Positions 17,201 through 24,600 of a stretch of DNA of 34,164 nt are shown piece by piece. The notes under the pieces were generated by a model, which saw only the letters and a program-made list of their open reading frames with translations, searched no databases and was not told the DNA's origin. The position numbers and the translations under genes are program-made. Numbering within the stretch: position 1 is the stretch's first letter; the number at the start of each line of letters is the position of its first letter. Origin of the DNA: a virus; IMG/VR virus record IMGVR_UViG_3300024520_000282, positions 1 through 34,164 of that record; one strand, written 5' to 3'.

Positions 17201-20200
17201 GCGCAAGAGGAAGAGGGGAAATAAGGACTCTACGAGAGCTAGACAAACTAGCACCCGAAGCAGTTGATGCTCCTATCATAGAAGAGTTTAGAGAAGGTGA
17301 AGCGCCTGTTAATGAACCTACTGACGTAGTTACTATAGGCGAAAGCGGAGGGATCGCTACTCCTGTAACTACATTTGAAGATGTCGAAGCTGATATTGAT
17401 CCTATAACTGGGGTTGTGATTTCTCCTAGTGGTTTAGGTCGTACTGGAAGCTCAATATTTAATTTTAGAGGACAAACCAAAGAACAACTAGAAGCTCAAA
17501 GAGCAGCCATAATACAAGAGTTTGGTTATGGTCATGTAAAGAGTGAAGATGTTTTAACATGGCTGTCTAAAAATGCACCAAGCAGAGACTATAAAGTTAT
17601 CGCTGATAGGCTTTTAACGCAAGTTAAAAAACTAAGGCGAATGAAAAAAATAGATTTTCAGTTTCGTATTATTACAAAAGGCACTGACCGCTTATCAATT
17701 CCAGGTCATACAGGAGGATCGCTTAATTGGCATGGAGTTTCTTATGCTCCTTTTTCTTATGAAGGCGGGACTAGACAACAAGTTTATATTGCTGACAGAG
17801 GAAACCCAAGAGGGGAGACAAGAGCAAAAGTAGATGGCGTTAATCTTGAAACAGTATTGCATGAGCTAGTTCATCAAGCAACGCAAGCCGCAACTTATGA
17901 CTTTAATATTGATGCTAAAACAAAAGAAAATTTAGCAGAATTGGAGAAAATAAGAAAACGAGTAAGAGAAGAAATTAATGCAAGAAAACGAGCTGGCGAG
18001 AATATAGATCATTATGTTCAATACGGCACTAAAAACGTACAAGAATTATTAGCAGTAGGGTTTACTGACAGAGAGTTTCAAAAGTTTATGGAATCAATAC
18101 CATATTCTCCTAGAGGTAAAAAATCATTATGGGATAAGTTTACTGAAACTTTAAGGAAGCTTCTTAATATTCCAGCCAAGCAAGGAACTGCGTTTTCAGA
18201 GTTTTTATTGCAAGCTGGAAGAATTACTAACCTTAGCCAAAAACAAATTGCACCTCTTCTTGGAGGGCGGGAAATGTCAGGGCGTGTCGATTTCGGTCCC
18301 CCTGTTGCTGATTACGAAATAAGAAAAAGATTTACTCCTGAACAGGAACAAGTCCTAGACCAGCTAAGTGCTTTAGAGCAAAAAATAATTCCACTTGAAT
18401 CAGAGAAGAATCAAGAGGGATCGTTAATGAGTTCGGCTAATCTAAGAAAATTAAATATTAGATTAAGCAAACTCTACGCTGAAAAAGATTCACTACAACA
18501 ACAGCTTGATAGATTACCTGAAGCAGAGCCTGAACAGGTGCCTTTATTCTCAAGAGGAACAAGATATGTAGACGACAGGAACACCAATGAGAACATACAG
18601 CTCAGAGAAGCCACAGAGAAGGCTGTAGAGGTTGTTAAGAAAACTCCTAGAGGTGAGGTGCCATATTACAATGTAAACGCCTCTGATGTAGCTTTAAAGG
18701 CTGCCATCGACTTCAATGAGGATGCCACTGCAAAAGCGCCTGATGACATACCTAATTTTTCCAGAGCGCCATTACCAGGCTTTGTTCAAGAAATAGCTGA
18801 CAGAATAGGACAGCCTGAACATAAACCGACTAAATCTTCTGGGGCAAGATTAATAGATATAGCTAGTAATCCTGTGCCTAATGTAAGAAAAGCATTTAAA
18901 GGATTTAGAACAGCTATTGTTGATAAGTTAGACCCAATCGTTAAAAGGGAAATGCAGTTTGCTCAAGAAGATGAACAAACATTGCTATTAAATAATACAG
19001 CAGATACGGGTGCAATAGCTGCACTTAGATTAGCTGATAGAGCAAGGGGAATTTTTCAGGGATTGCTTATGCGTGGTTATGCTAGCGATACAATTGACGG
19101 AGTAAGCTCATTAACCAATGTTAAGCAATTAGAAATAAGCACAAGATACAATCCATTTATAGATGGCAACACTGGAACTGGTGGGTTAATGCAAATAACA
19201 GCGCCTCTTTTTTCTGATCCAAGTGTTGATTTAGAGGGTGTGTTTGCGGTTTACGGAAAGCTTAAAAGACAAAAGAGTTTAAACGAACAGGGCAAAGAGA
19301 TAGCCTCACCGATTACTTCGCAAGATATAGAAGCTATTACAGAAATAGAAGCCCGCTTTCCTCAAGTGGTAGAGGTCTATAACAATTATCAATTATGGAA
19401 CAATCAATTGATTACATTTGCTGAATCTAAGGGTTTATTAAGTCCAGAACAATCTGAAATGTGGAGAGAACATTCCAGTTATTATCCGTTCTATAGAGAC
19501 ATGGTGGATGAAACAGGTGATATTACTGCACCAAAAATAGGTGGGGGTATGTTGCCTAATAATCCTTTGAATATAATAATGAAGGGTTCCGAAAAAGAAA
19601 TAAATGTTCCGCCATTAGAGGCTATAGCAAGAAACTCATTGTCTATATTAACTGCCTCCATGAAAAATGATGGTGCAGCAAAACTGATGAGAGACTTCGT
19701 TGCAAACGGAATGGCTCAAAAGGTTTCGGCAAAAGAAGCCTCAGGAAAAATCTCAATACCAGTATTTGAAAATGGTAGAAAAGAATTTTACTTGGTTGAT
19801 GATATAGAGGTCTACGAAGCCATGAGAGGTATTGGCGGTGTGGGTACAGACTTTATTACAAAAGTCTTACAAATCCCTTCAGGAATATTAAGAGATACAG
19901 TAACCCGTGATCCAGGATTTATCATGGTCAACTTACTCAGAGACACTCTCTCTAGTGCTGTTACTGCTGGTAATATTGGATTGGGCGAAGGAAACTTTAC
20001 GCCCATTATAGATACATTTAAAGGCATGGTTAGTGATATGTCAGACTTAGAAAAGTTTGGCATTATTGGTGGTTATGATTTTGCTAATGATGAAGGTAGT
20101 GTTGTCGACTTAATGGCTAGAGCCAGAAGAGCTGAAGGACTAACACCCGATAACGGAATAACAGCTCAAGATGCCTTCTATAAAATATGGGATGGCTTAG

Positions 20201-21489
20201 GTGGTTTAACAACCAAGTCAGACGGGGCTACTCGTTTAGGTGTTTATAAGGCGGTTTATAACAACTTGATTGAAAGGGGTTATACAGAAGCGCAAGCACA
20301 ATCTGAAGCCGCCTATCAAGCGCTAGAGATTATAAACTTTGGACGCAGGGGAAACTCTGTCTTGTTCAGGTATATAACATCAGCTATTCCTTTCTTTAAT
20401 GCAAGAATACAGGGTCTTGATGTCTTGTGGCGTTCAGCATCAGGGCAATATTCTGCAATAGAAAAACAACGAGAAGGGGAGACCCTAAAGGACGTTCAAA
20501 AAAGAATACAGAGGGGTTTCCTCACAAGAGGCGGTCTTATGTTTGTAATTACTGCTATTTATTATGCAATGGTTTCTGATAGAGATGAATACAAAGAAGT
20601 AAAACGGGAAATTAGGGATGATAACTGGCTAATACCAACTCCATTTGATTACACAATTAAGCTACCTATTCCTTTTGAGGTTGGTATGTTGTTTAAAGCG
20701 ATACCCGAAAGGCTTATAGATGAGTTTTTAGGTAGACAAGTAGAGGCAAACCCGTATGAATCTTTGAGAAGGCAACTCGGAACATCAGCTAATGTACCCT
20801 TTATAAGCGGAGACATAGGAATACAGGCGGTTAAGCCTTTATTTGAAGCTGTTACTAATAGAAACTCTTGGACTAACACAGAGATAGTTCCGTACTACAA
20901 ACAAAAAGAATTGCCCGCATACCAGGCTCGGCAATCAACAAACGAAATTGCGAGGCTCATAGGCGAAGGTTTGAATATCTCTCCAATGAAGATAGAGCAC
21001 GTCTTAAAAGGTTATACAGGGACTCTAGGAGGCTACTTACTAGACCTTATGGATGTAACAGCTAGGAGAGTGACTGGCACGCCTCTTATGCCAGCTAACA
21101 TCAACAGCATTCCATTAATCAAAAGGTTTTTAATTGACAATGACAAGGGCGGAGGACTGCAACAATCTTTCTATGAATTAAGAGAGGAAGTTATGGGAGC
21201 TACTGCCACCATTAATGATCTAAGAAATCAGGGCAGAATGGATGAATTAGCCGCTTACAGAGAGCATCATAAGGGCTTGCTTAATGCGAAGGGTCAGGTT
21301 AATGCTATTAATAGGTTTATGACAAATTGGCGAAGGCAAAGAGACAGGCTTTTAAGAAGAACAGATTTATCCGCTATGGTTAAAGCAGATATGATTAGAG
21401 ACTTAGAAACAAGAAGAGATAAGCGATTAGCTATTGTTCCTGCGCTCAGACAAAAAGCTGACGTTCCAAGAGTTTCTTTGGGTAATTAA
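14299..21489 (+). CDS. Giant polyvalent virion protein with two zincin motifs and an LPD38-like region
   Basis: This 2396-residue protein is by far the largest here. Residues about 95-215 are hydrophobic and Gly/Ala-rich. A first metallopeptidase motif H839-E-M-I-H843 is followed by a candidate third ligand in VEEAIAEMY (Glu909/910). A second, H1188-E-L-V-H1192, is followed by NVQELLAVGF (Glu1249). A coiled coil lies at about 1354-1412. The segment from about 1540 to 2150 resembles the large-polyvalent-protein domain LPD38 (LADRARGIFQGLLMRGYA). A hydrophobic helix sits at about 2075-2092 (GGLMFVITAIYYAMV). Such proteins are packaged and ejected with the DNA; peptidase domains may process host or virion proteins. 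It closes the + strand late block. Its last 63 bases overlap a convergent gene. Confidence 0.75.
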   Translation: MSIYKAPDGTEYNIPIDPGERDYFAKAVQSAYGEDINQTTILGQAKEAAKAFPREVVSGFQRVPTGLAQLFDIGNDNPMTKSFERQQEEWRTEGPFAGDPAYQDLYSTKVAGGLGSFVPFLGAGIAGRALAARGVGANLPRFLKPQWTVPYTFAGPSGISEQSEFLQQARDEGKEVGPIAEIFAELGGAAIGATELLPVERLLKRVPKNALNYPEVRRMLRSAIQQAGIEAGQETFAGISQRLLARGLYSDDLPLTESVWDDFTVGGGVGFIADVVVNSVSRRSRGRNYLKDAEQRARDNRVNLNSEGKFERGVAQGTLQEVQDQPVVTKPEIPIPALVGIPPSLEVIQTPDSKFSIVDLNAVENPVLKQFEGESDALIFKNKEQTNYERKKLKVDIDNAAYALGMPDSASALTVGSTILDPNISQINLQSLMEFDSKLSEDNKKQFAAERKEAGWFGKNVPSEMIERKRSFLKKTSNYLNKKGLDLKASYSMAEAKKALSVKDYNFLLNDMSNIVFQQSESTGEPSITADKEKPNVNLKYIKDIAASKNIDLDFKDPAVRYAALQWTGTANMSKTRNRGVKELFLARLHSIPKFNNRTKFPDFRPRTYTAQDVANFVASMGSRNVQFTVNDLLKVGVTAKDKTATEQFVNDLVDSGRAEKIKNTNQYQIRKNHEFDIARRAEGFDETPAEFGNRLRNEGKLPEETIQQLVEQETTRQRRVLPPEEVESKAIKFNEAVEEGRTNVFARELKKILEERGLRETGVIVSNDILSSSALARTPQGEIVFDPRGLRQTATEGAVEGEYDKNTDIIFLSLNAVNPDGNASTDQIRERLHKVLDHEMIHALREKDLITEKEYQYLRKEVKRKKVPQGFDPSFKGRSFYQRAKAMNEKRGDLVGRNEQFKEELYVEEAIAEMYRSRNFKPDIAPKAEGIFNKIVEFFRSMGQAMRTSGFKKASDVFSEIEQGRVGARGRGEIRTLRELDKLAPEAVDAPIIEEFREGEAPVNEPTDVVTIGESGGIATPVTTFEDVEADIDPITGVVISPSGLGRTGSSIFNFRGQTKEQLEAQRAAIIQEFGYGHVKSEDVLTWLSKNAPSRDYKVIADRLLTQVKKLRRMKKIDFQFRIITKGTDRLSIPGHTGGSLNWHGVSYAPFSYEGGTRQQVYIADRGNPRGETRAKVDGVNLETVLHELVHQATQAATYDFNIDAKTKENLAELEKIRKRVREEINARKRAGENIDHYVQYGTKNVQELLAVGFTDREFQKFMESIPYSPRGKKSLWDKFTETLRKLLNIPAKQGTAFSEFLLQAGRITNLSQKQIAPLLGGREMSGRVDFGPPVADYEIRKRFTPEQEQVLDQLSALEQKIIPLESEKNQEGSLMSSANLRKLNIRLSKLYAEKDSLQQQLDRLPEAEPEQVPLFSRGTRYVDDRNTNENIQLREATEKAVEVVKKTPRGEVPYYNVNASDVALKAAIDFNEDATAKAPDDIPNFSRAPLPGFVQEIADRIGQPEHKPTKSSGARLIDIASNPVPNVRKAFKGFRTAIVDKLDPIVKREMQFAQEDEQTLLLNNTADTGAIAALRLADRARGIFQGLLMRGYASDTIDGVSSLTNVKQLEISTRYNPFIDGNTGTGGLMQITAPLFSDPSVDLEGVFAVYGKLKRQKSLNEQGKEIASPITSQDIEAITEIEARFPQVVEVYNNYQLWNNQLITFAESKGLLSPEQSEMWREHSSYYPFYRDMVDETGDITAPKIGGGMLPNNPLNIIMKGSEKEINVPPLEAIARNSLSILTASMKNDGAAKLMRDFVANGMAQKVSAKEASGKISIPVFENGRKEFYLVDDIEVYEAMRGIGGVGTDFITKVLQIPSGILRDTVTRDPGFIMVNLLRDTLSSAVTAGNIGLGEGNFTPIIDTFKGMVSDMSDLEKFGIIGGYDFANDEGSVVDLMARARRAEGLTPDNGITAQDAFYKIWDGLGGLTTKSDGATRLGVYKAVYNNLIERGYTEAQAQSEAAYQALEIINFGRRGNSVLFRYITSAIPFFNARIQGLDVLWRSASGQYSAIEKQREGETLKDVQKRIQRGFLTRGGLMFVITAIYYAMVSDRDEYKEVKREIRDDNWLIPTPFDYTIKLPIPFEVGMLFKAIPERLIDEFLGRQVEANPYESLRRQLGTSANVPFISGDIGIQAVKPLFEAVTNRNSWTNTEIVPYYKQKELPAYQARQSTNEIARLIGEGLNISPMKIEHVLKGYTGTLGGYLLDLMDVTARRVTGTPLMPANINSIPLIKRFLIDNDKGGGLQQSFYELREEVMGATATINDLRNQGRMDELAAYREHHKGLLNAKGQVNAINRFMTNWRRQRDRLLRRTDLSAMVKADMIRDLETRRDKRLAIVPALRQKADVPRVSLGN

Positions 21490-21816
21490 ATCAGCGATCA
21501 TTTTTTCTTCCTTTAAGAGTTTCAGTCTAAAGAAATCCCCATGTTCAGGATGTTTAGCGTGGAATAGGCGGGCATAAAAGCAAATGTAATCATTACTGAT
21601 TTTAAACTCCCCACCTTTTGTTTCTATCTCCCTGTTCCACCTTATCCTGTTCACTATTGCCCAATGAGAATAGTGCCCCCTTCCTGAGTTAATTGCCTCT
21701 AGGGTATATTCCCTAAACTTATCCCATACTTGAGGATTCTCCTTATGCCACCCCCACCATTTCTTTTTTCTTTCCTCTAGCTGTTCCTTTAATTGGGCTT
21801 CAAGCATCATTTTCAT
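21427..21816 (-). CDS. Conserved phage protein of unknown function
   Basis: This 129-residue protein has a Lys/Glu-rich helical start and then a well-conserved-looking core: WDKFREYTLEAINSG, HYSHWAIVNRIRWN, FKISNDYICFYARLF, and HPEHGDFFRLK. I know this pattern as a recurrent hypothetical in phage early regions, with no established function. It overlaps the upstream PD-(D/E)XK nuclease gene by 17 bases, so it is probably translated with it. Its last 21 codons lie opposite the 3' end of the giant virion gene. Starts at 21810 and 21807 are also possible. Confidence 0.7.
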   Translation of the reverse strand: MKMMLEAQLKEQLEERKKKWWGWHKENPQVWDKFREYTLEAINSGRGHYSHWAIVNRIRWNREIETKGGEFKISNDYICFYARLFHAKHPEHGDFFRLKLLKEEKMIADLITQRNSWNVSFLSERRNNS

Positions 21817-22201
21817 CCTCCATTCTACTAAGCGCCTCTTGTTGCTTTAGTAGTTCTTCTTCGTTTAGTTCTTCTTTAAACAACCCCACAAAATGTTCAG
21901 CCTCTACTAAGACTAGCGGTTTACTTCTATTCCTTTTAATAACCACCAATGGTTCATATCCCCTACAATTCTCTTCGGCTTGTGCATAAGCCTTCCACAC
22001 ATTTACTGCCTCCTGGTTTTTACATTCAATAGAATAAGGAAAGCGGTTTCTTGAAAGCCTCCCCATAATAATATCCTCCCCCTGACTTCCCATCGGTCTT
22101 GACTCCATATCTTCCTCATCCAACTCCAATACATCTACAAGCAACTTGGTAAACCATTGTTGTAATTTTCTGCCTTTTGCTTTTGCGCTACTTGTTTTCA
22201 T
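21800..22201 (-). CDS. PD-(D/E)XK endonuclease, resolvase-like
   Basis: This 133-residue protein has the core of a small PD-(D/E)XK nuclease: a basic helical start (KAKGRKLQQWFTKLL), Gly41-Glu42-Asp43 followed by hydrophobic residues (EDIIMG), and Glu59-Cys60-Lys61 in the strand FPYSIECKNQ, followed by VWKAYAQAEE and the strand PLVVIKRN. The layout matches archaeal-Hjc-like or VRR-type resolvases and nickases. In a phage recombination module it would cut branched DNA or recombination intermediates. It has an A-rich leader with a modest AAAGGA ribosome site. A copy of the AATATTATTTACTGG motif lies about 65 bases upstream of its start. Confidence 0.7.
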   Translation of the reverse strand: MKTSSAKAKGRKLQQWFTKLLVDVLELDEEDMESRPMGSQGEDIIMGRLSRNRFPYSIECKNQEAVNVWKAYAQAEENCRGYEPLVVIKRNRSKPLVLVEAEHFVGLFKEELNEEELLKQQEALSRMEDENDA

Positions 22202-22263
22202 TTTTTTTCCTTTTATTTTTTTAACCTATTGCTACGTTATACGCTCCTGTAGTGTGGGAATTA

Positions 22264-22285
22264 TTGACCAGTAAATAATATTTTC
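22264..22285 (-). promoter_or_regulatory. Recurrent AATATTATTTACTGG motif, copy 1
   Basis: On the - strand this reads AAAATATTATTTACTGGTCA, in the 113-base gap before the PD-(D/E)XK nuclease gene. Nearly the same sequence recurs at 29805-29826, 29905-29926 and 33353-33375, all in intergenic DNA and all oriented toward - strand genes or RNA. A promoter or regulator-binding site is inferred from recurrence and position. It does not match a standard sigma70 pair at usual spacing. Confidence 0.4.
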
Positions 22286-22314
22286 TTAGCTGCGTCATCG
22301 CTGCGGCTCCAGGA

Positions 22315-22650
22315 TTAAAACGGAAGATCATCTAAATACCCATATTTTTCTTGTTCTTTAAGTAGCTCTTCAACTTGTTTAAGAAGCTCCTTTTCCGTTC
22401 CATAGGCTTCTTCAAATCGTTTTTTATAGGGATGTCGGCTTATCGGTTCTTTATCGCCACCCTTTCTGTGATGCTCAAAGCATAGGGGTAAAATCTTTAA
22501 GTGTGCGTTAGGTTTGGTTTTGCCTTGAGTATGATGAATTTCTGCGGGGTTACTAAACCCTTTGTTTAGGCAAACTATGCATCCAAGCTCAACAACATCA
22601 GCCATGTGGCTTGCCTCTACCATGTTTGGTTGTCTACCTTTAAGCGCCAT
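22315..22650 (-). CDS. HNH nuclease, Ref-like, with an SSB-type C-terminal tip
   Basis: This 111-residue protein carries a zinc-binding HNH-type motif: Cys24-x-x-Cys27, His39-His40 in AEIHHTQGK, Cys57 in ILPLCFEHH with His60-His61. This arrangement resembles the Ref/recombination-enhancement nuclease family of phage P1 and related phage HNH proteins. A helical Glu/Lys-rich tail follows and ends in YLDDLPF. That acidic-hydrophobic tip closely resembles the C-terminal peptide of SSB proteins, also seen in this phage's own SSB-like protein (DDDIPF). It overlaps the upstream gene by 11 bases. A nuclease role in recombination or DNA degradation is inferred. Confidence 0.75.
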   Translation of the reverse strand: MALKGRQPNMVEASHMADVVELGCIVCLNKGFSNPAEIHHTQGKTKPNAHLKILPLCFEHHRKGGDKEPISRHPYKKRFEEAYGTEKELLKQVEELLKEQEKYGYLDDLPF

Positions 22651-22981
22651 ATCTCCGTCTTTCTTCTCTGGCGTTTACCATTTTAGTTCTCCATTCTTCA
22701 AAGCCTATTTCTAGGGCTTTAAGACCCACCTTTAAAGCAGACAGAGCGCCTTTTGCTACACCCATCTTTAACCTTGATTGGTACAGTTCATCTTGAGATT
22801 CTGCCCATGTCTCTTGACCTGAATGTGTTTTCACTCCGTTTCCTAATGCCCTTAACTTCAATGTTGCTTGCAGTTTCTTGACTTCTGCCTCGCACTTAAA
22901 AACTTCGTATTCTGTTTTCTCTATTAGGGGAGCAAGTTTCCTAATTTGGTGCATCCATGATTCTTCAATCGGTATCGTCAT
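22640..22981 (-). CDS. Small helical hypothetical protein
   Basis: This 113-residue protein begins MTIPIEESWMHQIRKLAPL. The start at 22981 is chosen for its AGGAGAGAAGAG ribosome site; an open frame continues upstream but would overlap the preceding gene heavily. The product is almost wholly helical, with coiled-coil-like stretches at about 18-45 (EYEVFKCEAEVKKLQATLKL) and 60-110, and ends in a basic cluster (REERRRYGA). No family is recognised. It lies between two small genes and the HNH gene in one tightly overlapping - strand operon, so a DNA-metabolism accessory role is possible. Confidence 0.6.
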   Translation of the reverse strand: MTIPIEESWMHQIRKLAPLIEKTEYEVFKCEAEVKKLQATLKLRALGNGVKTHSGQETWAESQDELYQSRLKMGVAKGALSALKVGLKALEIGFEEWRTKMVNAREERRRYGA

Positions 22982-23189
22982 CTCTTCTCTCCTGAAATGC
23001 TTGTTCTTCTCTGCCCGCCAATGTTTCGCATATAACATCCTCAAAGTTTTGTATCTTAGTTAGCAAGCTATCCTTTTGAAGTTCACCCAAAGGCTCAGCT
23101 TTGATGATCGCTTTCACGTTCATTAATATTTCTATATACCCGTCATAGGTTTTAACTTCATAACCTTCGTGGTTTACCATTTCACTCAT
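22965..23189 (-). CDS. Small hypothetical protein
   Basis: This 74-residue acidic protein has a beta-like start (GYEVKTYDGYIEILMNV) and a helical end rich in Glu and Asp (ERRDDDTD). It starts within the stop of the preceding gene (ATGA) and overlaps the next by 17 bases, which supports it as a translated member of the operon. No family is recognised. Confidence 0.55.
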   Translation of the reverse strand: MSEMVNHEGYEVKTYDGYIEILMNVKAIIKAEPLGELQKDSLLTKIQNFEDVICETLAGREEQAFQERRDDDTD

Positions 23190-23413
23190 CTTTTAGTACC
23201 TCTCTTGTTTCTTTTGCCCATAGAAAAACTTAGTCCTTGTAGCCTTTCTTTAACGGAATAGGTCCCGTAGATGTCAGTGAAAACCCGCCTGGAGTCGTGT
23301 TCTGAATATGGCTTTTCACCCATGTCTCTATATTCTTTGTCGTTCATTAGCTTCCATGTTGCATAGTTTGACTCGTATGAAGCTTCTGTGTTGTATTTAA
23401 AAACATCACTCAT
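23186..23413 (-). CDS. Small hypothetical protein
   Basis: This 75-residue protein is rich in Tyr, Asp and Lys (VFKYNTEASYESNYATWKL) and ends in a basic tail (KRNKRGTKR). It has a GGGAGC ribosome site nine bases before the ATG. It is the first well-supported gene after the terminator at 23521-23544, so it may head a separate transcription unit reaching to 21427. No family is recognised. Confidence 0.55.
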   Translation of the reverse strand: MSDVFKYNTEASYESNYATWKLMNDKEYRDMGEKPYSEHDSRRVFTDIYGTYSVKERLQGLSFSMGKRNKRGTKR

Positions 23414-23513
23414 AATCTACGCTCCCAATAAGTTCTTGGTAGTTTTTAGGGTCAGATAACCCTTTGTGGAATCTTGGTATTAACCAAGATATTAACTTAA
23501 TCTTTCTTTTCAT
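23406..23513 (-). CDS. Possible 35-residue ORF after the SSB terminator
   Basis: Reading from the ATG at 23513 gives a 35-residue product starting MKRKIKLISWLIPRF and ending VDYE. Its stop overlaps the next start by eight bases, as with real neighbours. Against it: no ribosome site is present, and the ATG lies eight bases past the stem of a terminator. The longer version reaching 23666 would sit entirely over the SSB-like gene and is rejected. It may equally be a leader region carrying the palindrome at 23472-23491. Confidence 0.3.
   Translation of the reverse strand: MKRKIKLISWLIPRFHKGLSDPKNYQELIGSVDYE
23472..23491. promoter_or_regulatory. 20-base perfect palindrome, possible operator
   Basis: ATCTTGGT-ATTA-ACCAAGAT has eight perfectly matched bases per arm around a four-base centre. 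It lies between the SSB terminator and the start at 23413. A related half-site (ACCAAGAA on the - strand) occurs at about 23430-23437. No U-run follows, so it is not a terminator. An operator or leader hairpin is inferred. Confidence 0.35.
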
Positions 23514-23520
23514 TAATAAA

Positions 23521-23544
23521 AGAGAGCGGATTTCTCCGCCCTCT
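23521..23544 (-). terminator. Rho-independent terminator after the SSB-like gene
   Basis: The - strand RNA folds as AGAGGGCGGA-GAAA-UCCGCUCUCU, a ten-pair stem closed by a GNRA loop, followed by UUUAUU. One pair is G-U in this strand and would be a mismatch in the other, so the - strand is the functional one. It begins 12 bases after the stop of the SSB-like gene. Confidence 0.75.
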
Positions 23545-23556
23545 TCTTTGGGTAGC

Positions 23557-23880
23557 CTAGAACGGGATGTCATCATCGAAGTCATCCACTTCTGGCTCAG
23601 GCGCTGGCGCTGGAGGAGGCGCTGGCTCAGGTTGCTTTTGTAGTTGAGGAACATCCAAGCGGGCATACTTGTATTCGTTGCCGTTCTTAGAGGTTCTATC
23701 CCATAAGGCGACTCTAAGTTCCACGCTATCGGCTCGATCCTCTTTGATTTTGGTTACTAACTCTTTTAAGAGTCCTTTAGTTAGTGCTACCTTGCCCGTC
23801 CAATCAGGCTGTTTTTCAGTCTGTTTGTAGTTATTGGTATAGATTGCCCCATCTGATTGCAGTCTTTCTTCGTATGCCAT
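23557..23880 (-). CDS. SSB-like single-stranded DNA-binding protein
   Basis: This 107-residue protein has a compact beta-rich body (YTNNYKQTEKQPDWTG, ELRVALWDRTSKNG, YKYARLDVP) followed by a Pro/Ala linker (PEPAPPPAPAPEPE) and the tip DDFDDDIPF. Body, disordered linker and acidic tip with terminal I-P-F is the SSB plan, the tip being the docking peptide for recombination and repair enzymes. The body is smaller than E. coli SSB and could be a shortened OB fold. The gene directly follows the annealing protein in the operon, and a terminator follows it. Confidence 0.7.
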   Translation of the reverse strand: MAYEERLQSDGAIYTNNYKQTEKQPDWTGKVALTKGLLKELVTKIKEDRADSVELRVALWDRTSKNGNEYKYARLDVPQLQKQPEPAPPPAPAPEPEVDDFDDDIPF

Positions 23881-23883
23881 AGT

Positions 23884-24600
23884 TTACTCCTTGTTATCTT
23901 GACTATTAGTTTTGCTTTCCTCTACAAGAGAGTTAGCGTGATTTTTGAAAATAATATCTAGTTTCTCTTTGTGTTCAGGGAAATTAGATTTCAATCTTCC
24001 TATTGCTTCTTTATTGGCTTTATAGAAACCAGTTAATGCTTCTCTAGTATCTTGTATAACAATTAGTTTCTCTGTTGCCTCTAAAAAAATATCCGCCCAA
24101 GCCTCATCAAAGGTTTCCTCTGTTGCTTCGGTTTTAGGCTCTTCTTTCTGCGCCTTTTTGGGAGGTGTCTTTTTGTCTTTAGGTTGTTCATCCTTTTCTT
24201 CACTCGGAAGATGATCGTCCCAAACAGCAAAGACACTCATGCCTAAGCCAAACATTGCGAGATTCTTAACTAAGCACCTCATCCTGTTGTCATTCACTTG
24301 TCTAGCGTTAGGATTAACAACAGCATTATTCTTATAGTCCATAATTGGGAGAGCCATACTTCTAGTATGACCTTCAATTTGCACTTTAGTTATAACCTCA
24401 GCAGTCCCGTCAGGCAAAGTTCTATAAGGCAGTGCCTCGTAATCAACAAACGTATATTCTGCTTGTGGGTAATGCTCCATTAAAAGCATCCAAGCTCTTG
24501 ACCATGACAAGTAGGTAAGTTTCATTTTCTCTTCGGTGTGTTTTGAAACATCCACGTTATACAAGGTTTCCCATATCTCTTTAAAAGTTAAATCATTCAT
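23884..24600 (-). CDS. Single-strand annealing protein, DUF1071/Sak-like
   Basis: This 238-residue protein has the DUF1071 pattern in its first half: LTYLSWSRAWMLLMEHYP, then a beta segment with YTFVDYEALPYR, GHTRSMALPIMDYKNNA, and RMRCLVKNLAMFGLGMSVFA. These belong to the phage annealing proteins grouped with Sak/RAD52-type recombinases. They pair complementary single strands after resection by a partner exonuclease. A Lys/Pro/Glu-rich linker (about 130-160) and a helical C-terminal domain (about 165-220) follow; the latter may bind SSB. The exonuclease gene lies directly upstream with an eight-base overlap and the SSB-like gene lies downstream, giving a complete resection-annealing set. Confidence 0.8.
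   Translation of the reverse strand: MNDLTFKEIWETLYNVDVSKHTEEKMKLTYLSWSRAWMLLMEHYPQAEYTFVDYEALPYRTLPDGTAEVITKVQIEGHTRSMALPIMDYKNNAVVNPNARQVNDNRMRCLVKNLAMFGLGMSVFAVWDDHLPSEEKDEQPKDKKTPPKKAQKEEPKTEATEETFDEAWADIFLEATEKLIVIQDTREALTGFYKANKEAIGRLKSNFPEHKEKLDIIFKNHANSLVEESKTNSQDNKE

Noticed and set aside
19141-19230. Lytic-transglycosylase-like stretch (Glu followed by NP and GGLMQI) in the giant protein.
   Set aside because: The spacing from Glu to GLMQ is two residues too long, and the stretch lies in the LPD38-like region. A structural match would be needed to claim an SLT domain.
23514-23666. Upstream extension of the 35-residue ORF to 86 residues.
   Set aside because: It lies over the SSB-like gene in another frame and mirrors its Pro/Ala repeat codons; no start signal.
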